Part shown: positions 1 through 5,211 of the stretch, piece by piece | Position numbering within the stretch: the stretch's first letter is position 1 | How the letters are laid out: the number at the start of each line of letters is the position of its first letter | Source of the DNA: Clostridiales bacterium | GTDB taxonomy: Bacteria; Bacillota_A; Clostridia; Saccharofermentanales; Saccharofermentanaceae | Assembly: GCA_024695545.1 (NCBI GenBank) | Contig: JAILHZ010000097.1 | Location: 1 to 5,211, forward strand | DNA length: 5,211 bases | Reading direction: 5' to 3' | The notes under the pieces: generated by a model | Seen by the model: the letters and a program-made list of their open reading frames with translations, nothing else | The model's database searches: none | Told to the model about the DNA's origin: nothing | Made by a program: the position numbers and the translations under genes

Positions 1-559
1 GGATATCTCCGATGAAGCAAAACTTAAGAAATTTATCGGACCGCCTCTGCACGTGTCCTTCCATGATGTCTACGGACTCTCGGAAGAAGATACGGAAGAG
101 GCGATCCGCATTTACAGGAAGCATTATACGGCGGAGGGGATCTACAGGGCGCCGCTTTATCCCGGTATGATGGAGCTTCTGTCAGAACTGAAGACCGCGG
201 GCGTCAAGCTTATGATTGCCACATCCAAGCCGTATATGATGGCCGGGAAGGTCGCGAAGAATAATGAGATCTACGATCTTTTTGACGGCATCATCGGCCC
301 TGAACTCGATGAGAAAGATGCAAGCAAAACGATATTGATCCGAAAAGCGATGGAAGCGCTCGGTCTTACCGATGACGACCGGGATAAGATCGTTATGGTG
401 GGCGACCGCTTCTACGATATCGAAGGAGCCGTGGAGGCCGGCGTCGATTCGATTGGCGTGCTCTACGGTTATGGTGAGAAGAAAGAACTGGAAAATGCCG
501 GCGCGACGTATCTTGTAAAGGAAGTGCCGGAGATACGCGGAATCATCCTGGGCAGATAA
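1..559 (+). CDS. HAD-family hydrolase, phosphoglycolate phosphatase-like (5' end outside window)
   Basis: The reading frame is open from base 2 and reaches the TAA at 557-559, giving 186 residues. A GTG at 53 falls inside the conserved segment IGPPLHVSF, typical of the cap region of Gph-like HAD phosphatases, so it is internal and not the start. Visible HAD motifs are the motif II Ser/Thr in MIATSKP (about 212-232), a motif III lysine in the DASKT segment (about 320-334), and motif IV GDRFYD (401-418), whose acidic residues bind Mg2+. Motif I (DxDGT, the nucleophile aspartate) is not present and should lie about 20-30 residues upstream of the window; family members are usually about 210-225 residues. 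The expected role is cytoplasmic hydrolysis of a small phosphate ester. The substrate (phosphoglycolate, a nucleotide or another) cannot be decided. The gene is separated from the next by 177 bases with its own promoter, so it is probably a different transcription unit. Confidence 0.88.
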   Translation, partial: DISDEAKLKKFIGPPLHVSFHDVYGLSEEDTEEAIRIYRKHYTAEGIYRAPLYPGMMELLSELKTAGVKLMIATSKPYMMAGKVAKNNEIYDLFDGIIGPELDEKDASKTILIRKAMEALGLTDDDRDKIVMVGDRFYDIEGAVEAGVDSIGVLYGYGEKKELENAGATYLVKEVPEIRGIILGR

Positions 560-649
560 AAAGCATGGTCAGATACAGAAGGAATATAATAGAGAGAGAA
601 AGCGGATAATCGACGCACGAAAAAGAAAATAAAAATTTTCCGGATCATG

Positions 650-680
650 TGTCACATTTTTCGAAGCCCGCCTGTATATA
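650..680 (+). promoter_or_regulatory. Putative ECF-sigma-type promoter of the lipoprotein/sigma/anti-sigma operon
   Basis: A -35-like TGTCAC (650-655), followed by an A and a T-run as often seen after ECF -35 elements, is separated by 16 bases from CTGTATATA (672-680). Spacing and layout resemble ECF promoters of Firmicutes (AAC-containing -35 and a CGT-like -10). A housekeeping reading with TATATA as -10 lacks a TTGACA-like -35 at 17 bases. The start of transcription would fall near 686-690, leaving a leader of about 50 bases. Because an ECF sigma gene is the second gene downstream, autoregulation is a natural inference. It is not proven. Confidence 0.55.
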
Positions 681-736
681 GGGTGAAAGGCAAAAAGCCA
701 AAGCAAAAATCTTACAAGACAGAGAGGTAAAGAAAA

Positions 737-1567
737 ATGAAAAAGTTAGCAGCAATCCTTATGACAGTAGCAGTGGTAGCCGCAATGACCGGCTGCGCTA
801 AATCAAAAGAAACAAAGCAGACACTCGAGCCGACCAAGGCAGTCGAGACAGAGGCGCAGATCGAGAATGATAACGCGATCGTGAACCTTAAGAGCATGAA
901 GAGAGAGGACGCACCGAATATGGTTGGACAAGTCGGCGGATGGGACGGAAACATCGAAGATCTCGATATCAACAAGAATGCAGAAGCTAAGGCAGCACTG
1001 GAAAAAGCAACATCTTTGCTCACAGGAATGAACTTCGAGGGTATCTACCTTCTCGGCAAGCAGATCGTTTCCGGCACGAACTACTGCATCCTCTGCAAGG
1101 GTGCTGCTACAGTTCCGGATGCAGTTCCCGGTTACTACCTCGTATATGTTTACGCAGACCTTCAGGGTAATGCGGAAGTGCTGAAGATCGATACACTTCT
1201 CGAAGCAGCAGATGCGAATGTTGACGGCGGATGGGGCGTGAACACCGGTGACCCGGCATTCGCGAACAACGCCGAAGTGAAGGCCGCTTATGAAAAAGCA
1301 CTGGCAAGCATGGTAGTTGCAGGCGGCGTGATGGAACCGGTCGCATACCTCGGCAGCCAGGTCGTCGGCGGATATAACTACCTGGTCCTCTGCAGAGTGA
1401 AGGCAGTCATCGATGATCCTACCACGGAACTTGCACTGGTAACCATCTACGTAGATCCGCAGGGCAACGCCTCGATCTCCACAGATGACATGAACTTCTC
1501 CGCACAGGAAGAGGAAGAAGAGCAGATTGAACAGACCGCTGTAACAGATGATGGTGATAACGCATAA
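737..1567 (+). CDS. Secreted lipoprotein with two tandem cystatin-like domains
   Basis: The 276-residue product begins with a lipoprotein signal: MKK, a hydrophobic stretch (residues 4-17) and lipobox MTGC with Cys20 as the acylated residue. It should therefore be anchored on the outer face of the membrane. A polar linker (about 21-60) leads into two repeats (about 67-152 and 164-251). Each has GGW, an alanine/lysine-rich helix, a beta-hairpin with a QxVxG motif (QIVSG at 109-113, QVVGG at 208-212) followed by NY, then a strand ending in D-x-QGNA. Order and motifs match the cystatin fold, in which an N-terminal glycine and the QxVxG loop contact papain-like proteases. Repeat 1 has Cys117 and Cys120, repeat 2 only Cys219. 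The C-terminus is very acidic (EEEEE and DD). The start is supported by AGAGAGG at 721-727, 9 bases before ATG. The gene lies 12 bases upstream of the sigma gene. Protease inhibition is inference; ligand binding or sensing for the downstream anti-sigma protein are alternatives. Confidence 0.8.
   Translation: MKKLAAILMTVAVVAAMTGCAKSKETKQTLEPTKAVETEAQIENDNAIVNLKSMKREDAPNMVGQVGGWDGNIEDLDINKNAEAKAALEKATSLLTGMNFEGIYLLGKQIVSGTNYCILCKGAATVPDAVPGYYLVYVYADLQGNAEVLKIDTLLEAADANVDGGWGVNTGDPAFANNAEVKAAYEKALASMVVAGGVMEPVAYLGSQVVGGYNYLVLCRVKAVIDDPTTELALVTIYVDPQGNASISTDDMNFSAQEEEEEQIEQTAVTDDGDNA
935..1192 (+). repeat. Cystatin-like repeat unit 1 in the lipoprotein gene
   Basis: Encodes residues 67-152. It aligns with the second unit through GGW, NAE-KAA-EKA, YLLGKQIVSGTNY, the Cys two residues before a basic residue, and D-x-QGNA near the end. 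The GGC GGA TGG codons at its start are identical in the second copy, but the DNA has otherwise diverged, so the duplication is old. Confidence 0.8.
1226..1489 (+). repeat. Cystatin-like repeat unit 2 in the lipoprotein gene
   Basis: Encodes residues 164-251. It carries the same landmarks as unit 1: GGW, NAEVKAAYEKA, AYLGSQVVGGYNY, LC followed by a basic residue, and DPQGNA. It is two residues longer between GGW and the QxVxG motif and lacks the first of the two cysteines in unit 1. Confidence 0.8.
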
Positions 1568-1568
1568 C

Positions 1569-1574
1569 AGGTGA
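1569..1574 (+). promoter_or_regulatory. Ribosome binding site AGGTGA that supports the long sigma start
   Basis: AGGTGA begins two bases after the lipoprotein stop codon and lies 5 bases before the ATG at 1580. It is the only good Shine-Dalgarno match for the sigma frame upstream of conserved region 2, so it favours the 230-residue form over shorter GTG starts at 1661, 1742 or 1769. Confidence 0.6.
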
Positions 1575-1579
1575 AGTAG

Positions 1580-2272
1580 ATGGAGCTCTGTGTACGACAA
1601 TCCATAGATCATTCCGGTACGGGGATCCTGCAGGTATGCCGCAAGGCATATCTGCAGCTCGTGCAGAGAGCCAGCGTACTTTTCTCAAAAGAAACGAAGG
1701 AGCAGACGGTATCCCGCATCGCCGAAGTGCCGAAAAGAAAAGTGCTTTTCGGAAAGAAAGAAGAAGGCGTGTCGGATCCGAAGAAGATCAGCGATCCGGA
1801 CAAGTATCTGCGGGAGATCCTGGACAAGCACGGAAACCGCATTTTGCGACTGGCCTATTCCTATGTGCATAACATGGAGGACAGTGAGGAGATCCTGCAG
1901 GATGTTCTTCTGAAACTTCTAAGCTCGGCGCCGGAGTTCGAGAGTAAGGAACACGAGAAGGCGTGGATCCTTCGGGTGACGGCGAATCTCAGCAAGAACA
2001 GGATCGAATACAACAAGCTCCGCGATACGGATGAACTGAACGAAGAACTGGTCGCGGAGAAGAAAGAGGATCTTTCGTATATCTGGGAAGCGGTCAAGTC
2101 GCTTCCCGAGAACTACAGGGAAGTGATCCATCTTTTCTACGAAGAAGGATATTCTACAGACGAGATCGCAGATATCCTGGGAGAGAGCGGGGCAAACATC
2201 AGGACCCGCCTAAAGAGAGCCAGAGCGAAACTGAAGGAAATCTTAAGAGAGGAGTACGATTTCGATGACTAA
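1580..2272 (+). CDS. RNA polymerase sigma factor, ECF subfamily, with N-terminal extension
   Basis: The 230-residue product directs RNA polymerase to alternative promoters. Region 2 covers about residues 78-145 (HGNRILRLAYSYVHNMEDSEEILQDVLLKLL, then KAWILRVTANLSKNRI, the -10 recognition and melting part). Region 4 covers about 165-222 (LPENYREVIHLFYEEGYSTDEIADILG, then the recognition helix and KRARAKLKE), the -35-binding helix-turn-helix. Most ECF factors are about 160-190 residues and start close to region 2; here about 75 residues precede it and match no domain I recognise. The first codons of the extension (GTA CGA CAA TCC ATA) look unlike the rest, and a 13-bp hairpin falls at residues 17-26, so the true start is less certain than the gene. 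Later methionines lie inside region 2 and cannot be starts. The gene follows the lipoprotein by 12 bases and overlaps the anti-sigma gene by 8, which implies co-transcription and coupled translation. Confidence 0.92.
   Translation: MELCVRQSIDHSGTGILQVCRKAYLQLVQRASVLFSKETKEQTVSRIAEVPKRKVLFGKKEEGVSDPKKISDPDKYLREILDKHGNRILRLAYSYVHNMEDSEEILQDVLLKLLSSAPEFESKEHEKAWILRVTANLSKNRIEYNKLRDTDELNEELVAEKKEDLSYIWEAVKSLPENYREVIHLFYEEGYSTDEIADILGESGANIRTRLKRARAKLKEILREEYDFDD
1628..1657 (+). other. 13-bp RNA hairpin with GCAA tetraloop at the start of the sigma gene
   Basis: Bases 1628-1640 pair with 1645-1657 across the loop GCAA (1641-1644). All 13 positions pair in RNA, with one G-U (1634/1651). GNRA loops are unusually stable. 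The hairpin starts 60 bases after the lipoprotein stop codon and 48 bases into the sigma frame. No U-run follows directly, so it is not a standard intrinsic terminator. It could stabilise the upstream lipoprotein message, damp sigma translation, or be a processing site. Confidence 0.6.
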
Positions 2273-2984
2273 GTACAAGGACATTATGGATAGAATTGAA
2301 CTTACCGACGAGATGTGCGAGCGCGTACTGAAGAACGTCAAAGAGCAGGCTGCATCCGGGAAAACGGACTCTTCTTCCTCCACGGTGATTAAGGCTGTCC
2401 CGAAAAAGAACCGAAGCCGCATCGTTCTGATCCGAAGCCTTTCGGCAGCAGCGGTCTGTCTGGTCGTAGCCGGCGGCATCTTCCTTGCATGGAAATTTGC
2501 GGGAAACAAGAAGGATCAGACAATTACAACGACTTCCGATTCACTCCTTGCACAGGGCACGGATGTGACTGCAGGCGGAACGATCCTTCCGTCCGAGAAG
2601 GTGCTCGAAAACATCGAAGGAATTAATCAGGCACTGGGGCTGAACCTTCACGATCTTACGACACTTCCATTCACACCGGATCAGTCTTCCTATGCATTAT
2701 TTGGCGATGATGCCGAGATCACATATACCAGAGGCATTGAGGATACGTGCATGCTGAATATCTCATCTGCGAGAGGATCATTTGAAGCGATCGCCGAGAA
2801 TTACTCCAATTCGAAAGGTGTTACCCTGAGCGATGGAACACAGGTCAGCTTCTATGGTGAAGAGGATGGCACCGGTTACGCGATCTGGCAGTGCGGGAAT
2901 CATTACTGTTCGCTCCAGTTCGGAAGCGCGGTCGAAGAATCTGTGTTTGAGAAGATCATCGCTGAAGTAAACGGCATGCTCTGA
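2265..2984 (+). CDS. Probable membrane-bound anti-sigma factor with DUF4367-like outer domain
   Basis: The 239-residue product has an N-terminal cytoplasmic part (1-50) with a short amphipathic segment (YKDIMDRIELTDEMCERVLKNV), as in many clostridial anti-sigma proteins. One transmembrane helix follows at about 53-78, flanked by KKNRSR, which predicts N-in topology, then an outer part of about 160 residues. The outer part (about 128-235) has the layout of DUF4367-type domains I recall from clostridial sigma/anti-sigma loci: an ALFGDDAEITY strand, a segment around SARGSFEAIAENY, then TQVSFYGEEDGTGYAIWQCGN and a C-terminal helix. That family match is from memory. There is no HXXXCXXC zinc motif (ZAS) in the N-terminal part. 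The start overlaps the sigma stop by 8 bases, with AGAGGAG at 2248-2254. The expected role is to hold the upstream sigma factor inactive until an outside signal releases it. Three outer cysteines (162, 210, 215) could form a disulfide. Confidence 0.75.
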   Translation: MTKYKDIMDRIELTDEMCERVLKNVKEQAASGKTDSSSSTVIKAVPKKNRSRIVLIRSLSAAAVCLVVAGGIFLAWKFAGNKKDQTITTTSDSLLAQGTDVTAGGTILPSEKVLENIEGINQALGLNLHDLTTLPFTPDQSSYALFGDDAEITYTRGIEDTCMLNISSARGSFEAIAENYSNSKGVTLSDGTQVSFYGEEDGTGYAIWQCGNHYCSLQFGSAVEESVFEKIIAEVNGML

Positions 2985-3036
2985 TAAATGTCGGGCGGAA
3001 CAAACTGATATCAAACCAGCGGTATACGAAATCGAA

Positions 3037-3066
3037 TTGCCATATTTACTTCTGTTGCGATACTAT
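3037..3066 (+). promoter_or_regulatory. Putative housekeeping (SigA-type) promoter of the amidase operon
   Basis: TTGCCA (3037-3042) is followed by 18 bases and TACTAT (3061-3066), a good match to TTGACA/TATAAT in the 134-base gap after the anti-sigma gene. Transcription would start near 3073, leaving a leader of about 45 bases. The rest of this gap shows no terminator or other structure. Confidence 0.55.
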
Positions 3067-3118
3067 AGATGCATAAGAAAGATCGGCCACATGAGATGAC
3101 GAAGGAAGACTGAAGAAA

Positions 3119-4399
3119 ATGCATCGTACACAAAGAGCCTTAAGAAAAGCTGAGCGCATCGGTGGCCCCGATGCGCTCAATTGTATTGCAGAGATCAATG
3201 AGCATGCTCTGGAAGAAGCACACTATCAGGGCAGGAAGCCATCGGAAGGATCTGGTCTTCCGGGTGAACTTCTTCTTCGCGGAGTCCCGATCCTGGTAAA
3301 GGATAACATCGATGTGCAGGGAATGCATACGACAGCGGGAAGCCTTGCCCTTTCAGATAACATCGCACTTTCTGATGCACCGGTCATCCGGAATCTGCGA
3401 AGACATGGTGCTGTTATTCTCGGAAAAACGAACATGACTGAGTTCGCTAATTTTGTTTCACCTGATATGCCGGGCGGATACAGTTCACGTGGAGGAATGG
3501 TCAAACACGCGATCTCAGATAAAGCAGATGTTGCCGGATCATCAACCGGATCTGCGGTCGCGGTAAGCTCCGGAATCGTATCGATGGCGGTAGGAACAGA
3601 TACATGTTTTTCCGTTATCGCCTGTGCGAAGTTTAATGGTATCTGTGCACTCAAACCACCGGTCGGAACTTTGTCTTCAGAAGGCATTATTCCTATCGCA
3701 AGAACACTCGACAGTGCGGGTCCGATGGCGGACACTTTTGTGGATGCACTCCGCATGTACCGGGCGATGAGAGATGAGGATTTTCCTGATATCAAGAGGG
3801 CTTCTCTCGATAAACTTCGTATCGCTGTAAATACTACAAATCGGGATACTTTAGATAGAAGTGAAAATTCATTCATTGATAAAACTGTCGCGGATCTGAA
3901 GAAGTATGGAACAATCATTTCCGAAGTTTCCCAGCCTGTGGAAGAGAAGCTTTATACGATCATGAAATGGGAGTTTAAACCGATGCTGGAAGCGTATCTC
4001 CGCACCTCAACAGCATCCAGAAAAACACTTGCTGAGATCGTTAAATTCTATGAAGATAATCCGAAGAAAATGATGAAGTACGGTATCACTCATCTGCGCC
4101 GTGCACTGGATGAAACTCCGGGTGGTCTTATGGGAGATGAATATCTTGAGACACTTCGATATAGAAAAAACAGGATCCCTGAAGTGCGAAATGAGATCGA
4201 AGATTTTGATGCTGTCATCATGACCGGACCGACGAGTGTGATGCACTTCTGCGGACTTCCGTCTGTCACAATCATGGGAGCGGAAAAAGATAAGAATGGA
4301 GTGCGCCGGGGACTTATGATGTACGGCGTTGATGAGAAGAGATTATATGCCGCCGCACTCGCTATTGAGAGACTGATACTTGGAGGCCTGGATACATGA
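3119..4399 (+). CDS. Amidase-signature family enzyme with divergent nucleophile loop
   Basis: The 426-residue product belongs to the amidase signature (Ser-cisSer-Lys) hydrolases, which cleave C-N bonds of amides (relatives include GatA and fatty acid amide hydrolase). The catalytic lysine is Lys61 in PILVKDNID. The cis-serine is Ser141 in AGSSTGSA. The nucleophile is Ser165 in GTDTCFSVIACA, 24 residues after Ser141 as in the family. Downstream LKPPVGTLSSEGIIPIARTLDSAGPM and the late GPTSVMHFCGLPSVTI match usual family landmarks. The normal GTDTGGSIRxPA is changed: both glycines before the nucleophile are Cys-Phe, the Arg after it is Ile, and the Pro is Cys. The triad is intact, so activity on an unusual substrate is plausible. 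At 426 residues it is slightly short for the family (about 450-500). The start is supported by AAGGAAG (3102-3108). No signal peptide is visible, so it is cytoplasmic. It shares a 4-base overlap with the next gene. Confidence 0.88.
   Translation: MHRTQRALRKAERIGGPDALNCIAEINEHALEEAHYQGRKPSEGSGLPGELLLRGVPILVKDNIDVQGMHTTAGSLALSDNIALSDAPVIRNLRRHGAVILGKTNMTEFANFVSPDMPGGYSSRGGMVKHAISDKADVAGSSTGSAVAVSSGIVSMAVGTDTCFSVIACAKFNGICALKPPVGTLSSEGIIPIARTLDSAGPMADTFVDALRMYRAMRDEDFPDIKRASLDKLRIAVNTTNRDTLDRSENSFIDKTVADLKKYGTIISEVSQPVEEKLYTIMKWEFKPMLEAYLRTSTASRKTLAEIVKFYEDNPKKMMKYGITHLRRALDETPGGLMGDEYLETLRYRKNRIPEVRNEIEDFDAVIMTGPTSVMHFCGLPSVTIMGAEKDKNGVRRGLMMYGVDEKRLYAAALAIERLILGGLDT
3151..3179 (+). other. Perfect 12-bp inverted repeat inside the 5' end of the amidase gene
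   Basis: Bases 3151-3162 (TGAGCGCATCGG) are the exact reverse complement of 3168-3179, with a 5-base loop TGGCC. The repeat begins 32 bases after the start codon and encodes residues 11-21 (AERIGGPDALN), which fit the usual amidase N-terminus, so it is in coding sequence. No U-run follows. It may act as an mRNA hairpin that limits translation, or as an operator-like DNA site. Confidence 0.6.
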
Positions 4400-5211
4400 A
4401 GATCGGAATCATCGGATATGGAAGCATGGGAAGAATGATCACTGAAAAGATCGCCGCATCAGGTGTTCTCGATGTGGGTGATATCTTCGTTGCCAACCGT
4501 TCGAAAGAGAAACTTCAGGATGTGCCGGATGGTGTGATCGTATGCGGAAGTAATTCCGAAGCAGCGAAGAAATCCGACATTGTTTTTCTCTGTGTGAGAC
4601 CTGTGGATCTGAAGAATATTCTTGCCGAAATTGCATCTGATCTTACTTCGGAATCTTTTGTTGTTTCTCTGAATGGCAGCATCACTTTCGATATGCTTTC
4701 AAGGAACTTTTCCGGCAGGATCGCGAAGGTGATTCCGAGCGTCACTGCGGAGGTCGACCGTTCACAGACACTTGTCTGTTATAACGATAAAGTCGAAGAA
4801 AAAGATAAGCAGGAACTTGAAAGATTACTTCGTACTTTCGGTAACGTAATTGAACTTCCGGAGAATGAAGTCGGTATGGGCTCCGAGCTTGTCAGCTGCA
4901 TGCCTGGATTCATCGCATCGATCTTCGATGTGCTCTGCACATCTGCGAAAAAACACACTTCGATCCCGGATGATCAGGTCGTGAAAATGGTGCTTCAGAC
5001 GATGTGCTCGACAGGTGAACTGATGCTCAGTAAAGATATGTCTTTCGAGGATGTCGTGACCCGTGTGGCGACCAAGGGCGGAATCACGGAAGAAGGTACA
5101 AAAGTGGTCTATGAAGGCTTCCCGGAAACAGCAGATCTTCTCTTTGAAAAGACACTGGAAAAGAGAAGAATGACCGCAGAAAAAGCGAAGAAATCTTTCG
5201 AGGAAGAATGA
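4396..5211 (+). CDS. ProC/ComER-like NAD(P)-dependent oxidoreductase (pyrroline-5-carboxylate reductase family)
   Basis: The complete 271-residue product ends with TGA at the last base of the window. The N-terminal Rossmann fold has GIIGYGSMG (4-12), with SDIVFLCVRPVDL (60-72) and KVIPSVTAEV (111-120) where ProC enzymes have KPQ and MPN-type motifs. The C-terminal dimerisation half has GSELVSCMPGF (162-172) in place of GSGPA, and VATKGGITEEGTKVV (224-238) in place of the proline-site SPGGTT segment. The IPS, DIVSC-like and KGG-T-EG forms resemble ComER, a ProC relative of Bacillus, more than true proline-making ProC. The family reduces a C=N bond with NAD(P)H, but the substrate here is unknown. 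The C-terminus is a charged Lys/Glu helix. The ATG overlaps the amidase stop (ATGA), and GGAGG at 4382-4386 gives strong, coupled translation. A housekeeping ProC role is possible but less likely given the changes. Confidence 0.82.
   Translation: MKIGIIGYGSMGRMITEKIAASGVLDVGDIFVANRSKEKLQDVPDGVIVCGSNSEAAKKSDIVFLCVRPVDLKNILAEIASDLTSESFVVSLNGSITFDMLSRNFSGRIAKVIPSVTAEVDRSQTLVCYNDKVEEKDKQELERLLRTFGNVIELPENEVGMGSELVSCMPGFIASIFDVLCTSAKKHTSIPDDQVVKMVLQTMCSTGELMLSKDMSFEDVVTRVATKGGITEEGTKVVYEGFPETADLLFEKTLEKRRMTAEKAKKSFEEE

Noticed and set aside
53..55. GTG as start of the HAD gene
   Set aside because: The conserved IGPPL segment is encoded upstream in the same open frame, so this codon is internal and the gene begins outside the window.
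585..590. Perfect TATAAT in the first intergenic gap
   Set aside because: No TTGACA-like hexamer lies 16-18 bases upstream; the sequence there is AAGCATGG. It was left out as a promoter, though a weak start cannot be excluded.
631..640. AAAAATTTT stretch as a possible terminator for the HAD gene
   Set aside because: There is no GC-rich stem before a T-run; it is only a short A/T palindrome next to the ECF-like promoter.
803..1612. Long open frame of 269 codons on the - strand
   Set aside because: It lies antisense to the lipoprotein gene, is cysteine- and histidine-rich with no recognisable domain, and the + strand gene has signal peptide, repeats and ribosome binding site.
1636..1872. Overlapping + strand open frame within the sigma gene
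   Set aside because: It is arginine- and lysine-rich without a recognisable domain and starts inside the hairpin; the sigma frame carries the conserved regions.
2985..3036. Terminator after the anti-sigma gene
   Set aside because: Only the short palindrome TGATATCA is present and there is no stem plus U-run, so no terminator can be supported.
3226..3918. Open frame of 230 codons on the - strand
   Set aside because: It is antisense to the conserved catalytic part of the amidase and shows no family motif; it arises from codon bias of the true gene.

Overview
The window looks like a chromosomal stretch from a Gram-positive clostridial bacterium, most likely of the Lachnospiraceae type. This rests on the gene families, purine-rich ribosome binding sites, a lipoprotein with a short lipobox signal, and an ECF sigma/anti-sigma pair of the kind common in that group. 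It is an inference from style; there is no rRNA or other marker. All six genes lie on the + strand and are tightly packed. The longest gene-free gaps are 177 and 134 bases. No tRNA, rRNA, CRISPR, insertion sequence or convincing intrinsic terminator was seen.

Region 1 (1-559) is the 3' part of a HAD-family phosphatase gene (phosphoglycolate phosphatase-like) whose beginning lies outside the window.

Region 2 (about 650-2984) appears to be one operon of three genes: a lipoprotein with two tandem cystatin-like domains, an ECF sigma factor with a long N-terminal extension, and a single-pass membrane protein that is the probable anti-sigma factor. The gap before the first gene carries an ECF-like promoter (TGTCAC, 16 bases, CTGTATATA), which suggests that the sigma factor transcribes its own operon. 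A 13-bp hairpin with a GCAA loop lies just inside the sigma reading frame. This region is the best candidate for an undescribed system: a cell-surface stress or signal circuit that produces a cystatin-like lipoprotein.

Region 3 (about 3037-5211) is a second transcription unit with a housekeeping-type promoter. It encodes an amidase-signature enzyme with a strongly altered nucleophile loop. Overlapping it by 4 bases is a ProC/ComER-like NAD(P)-dependent oxidoreductase that ends exactly at the window edge. The overlap argues that the two products work in the same process, but the substrate cannot be read from the sequence.
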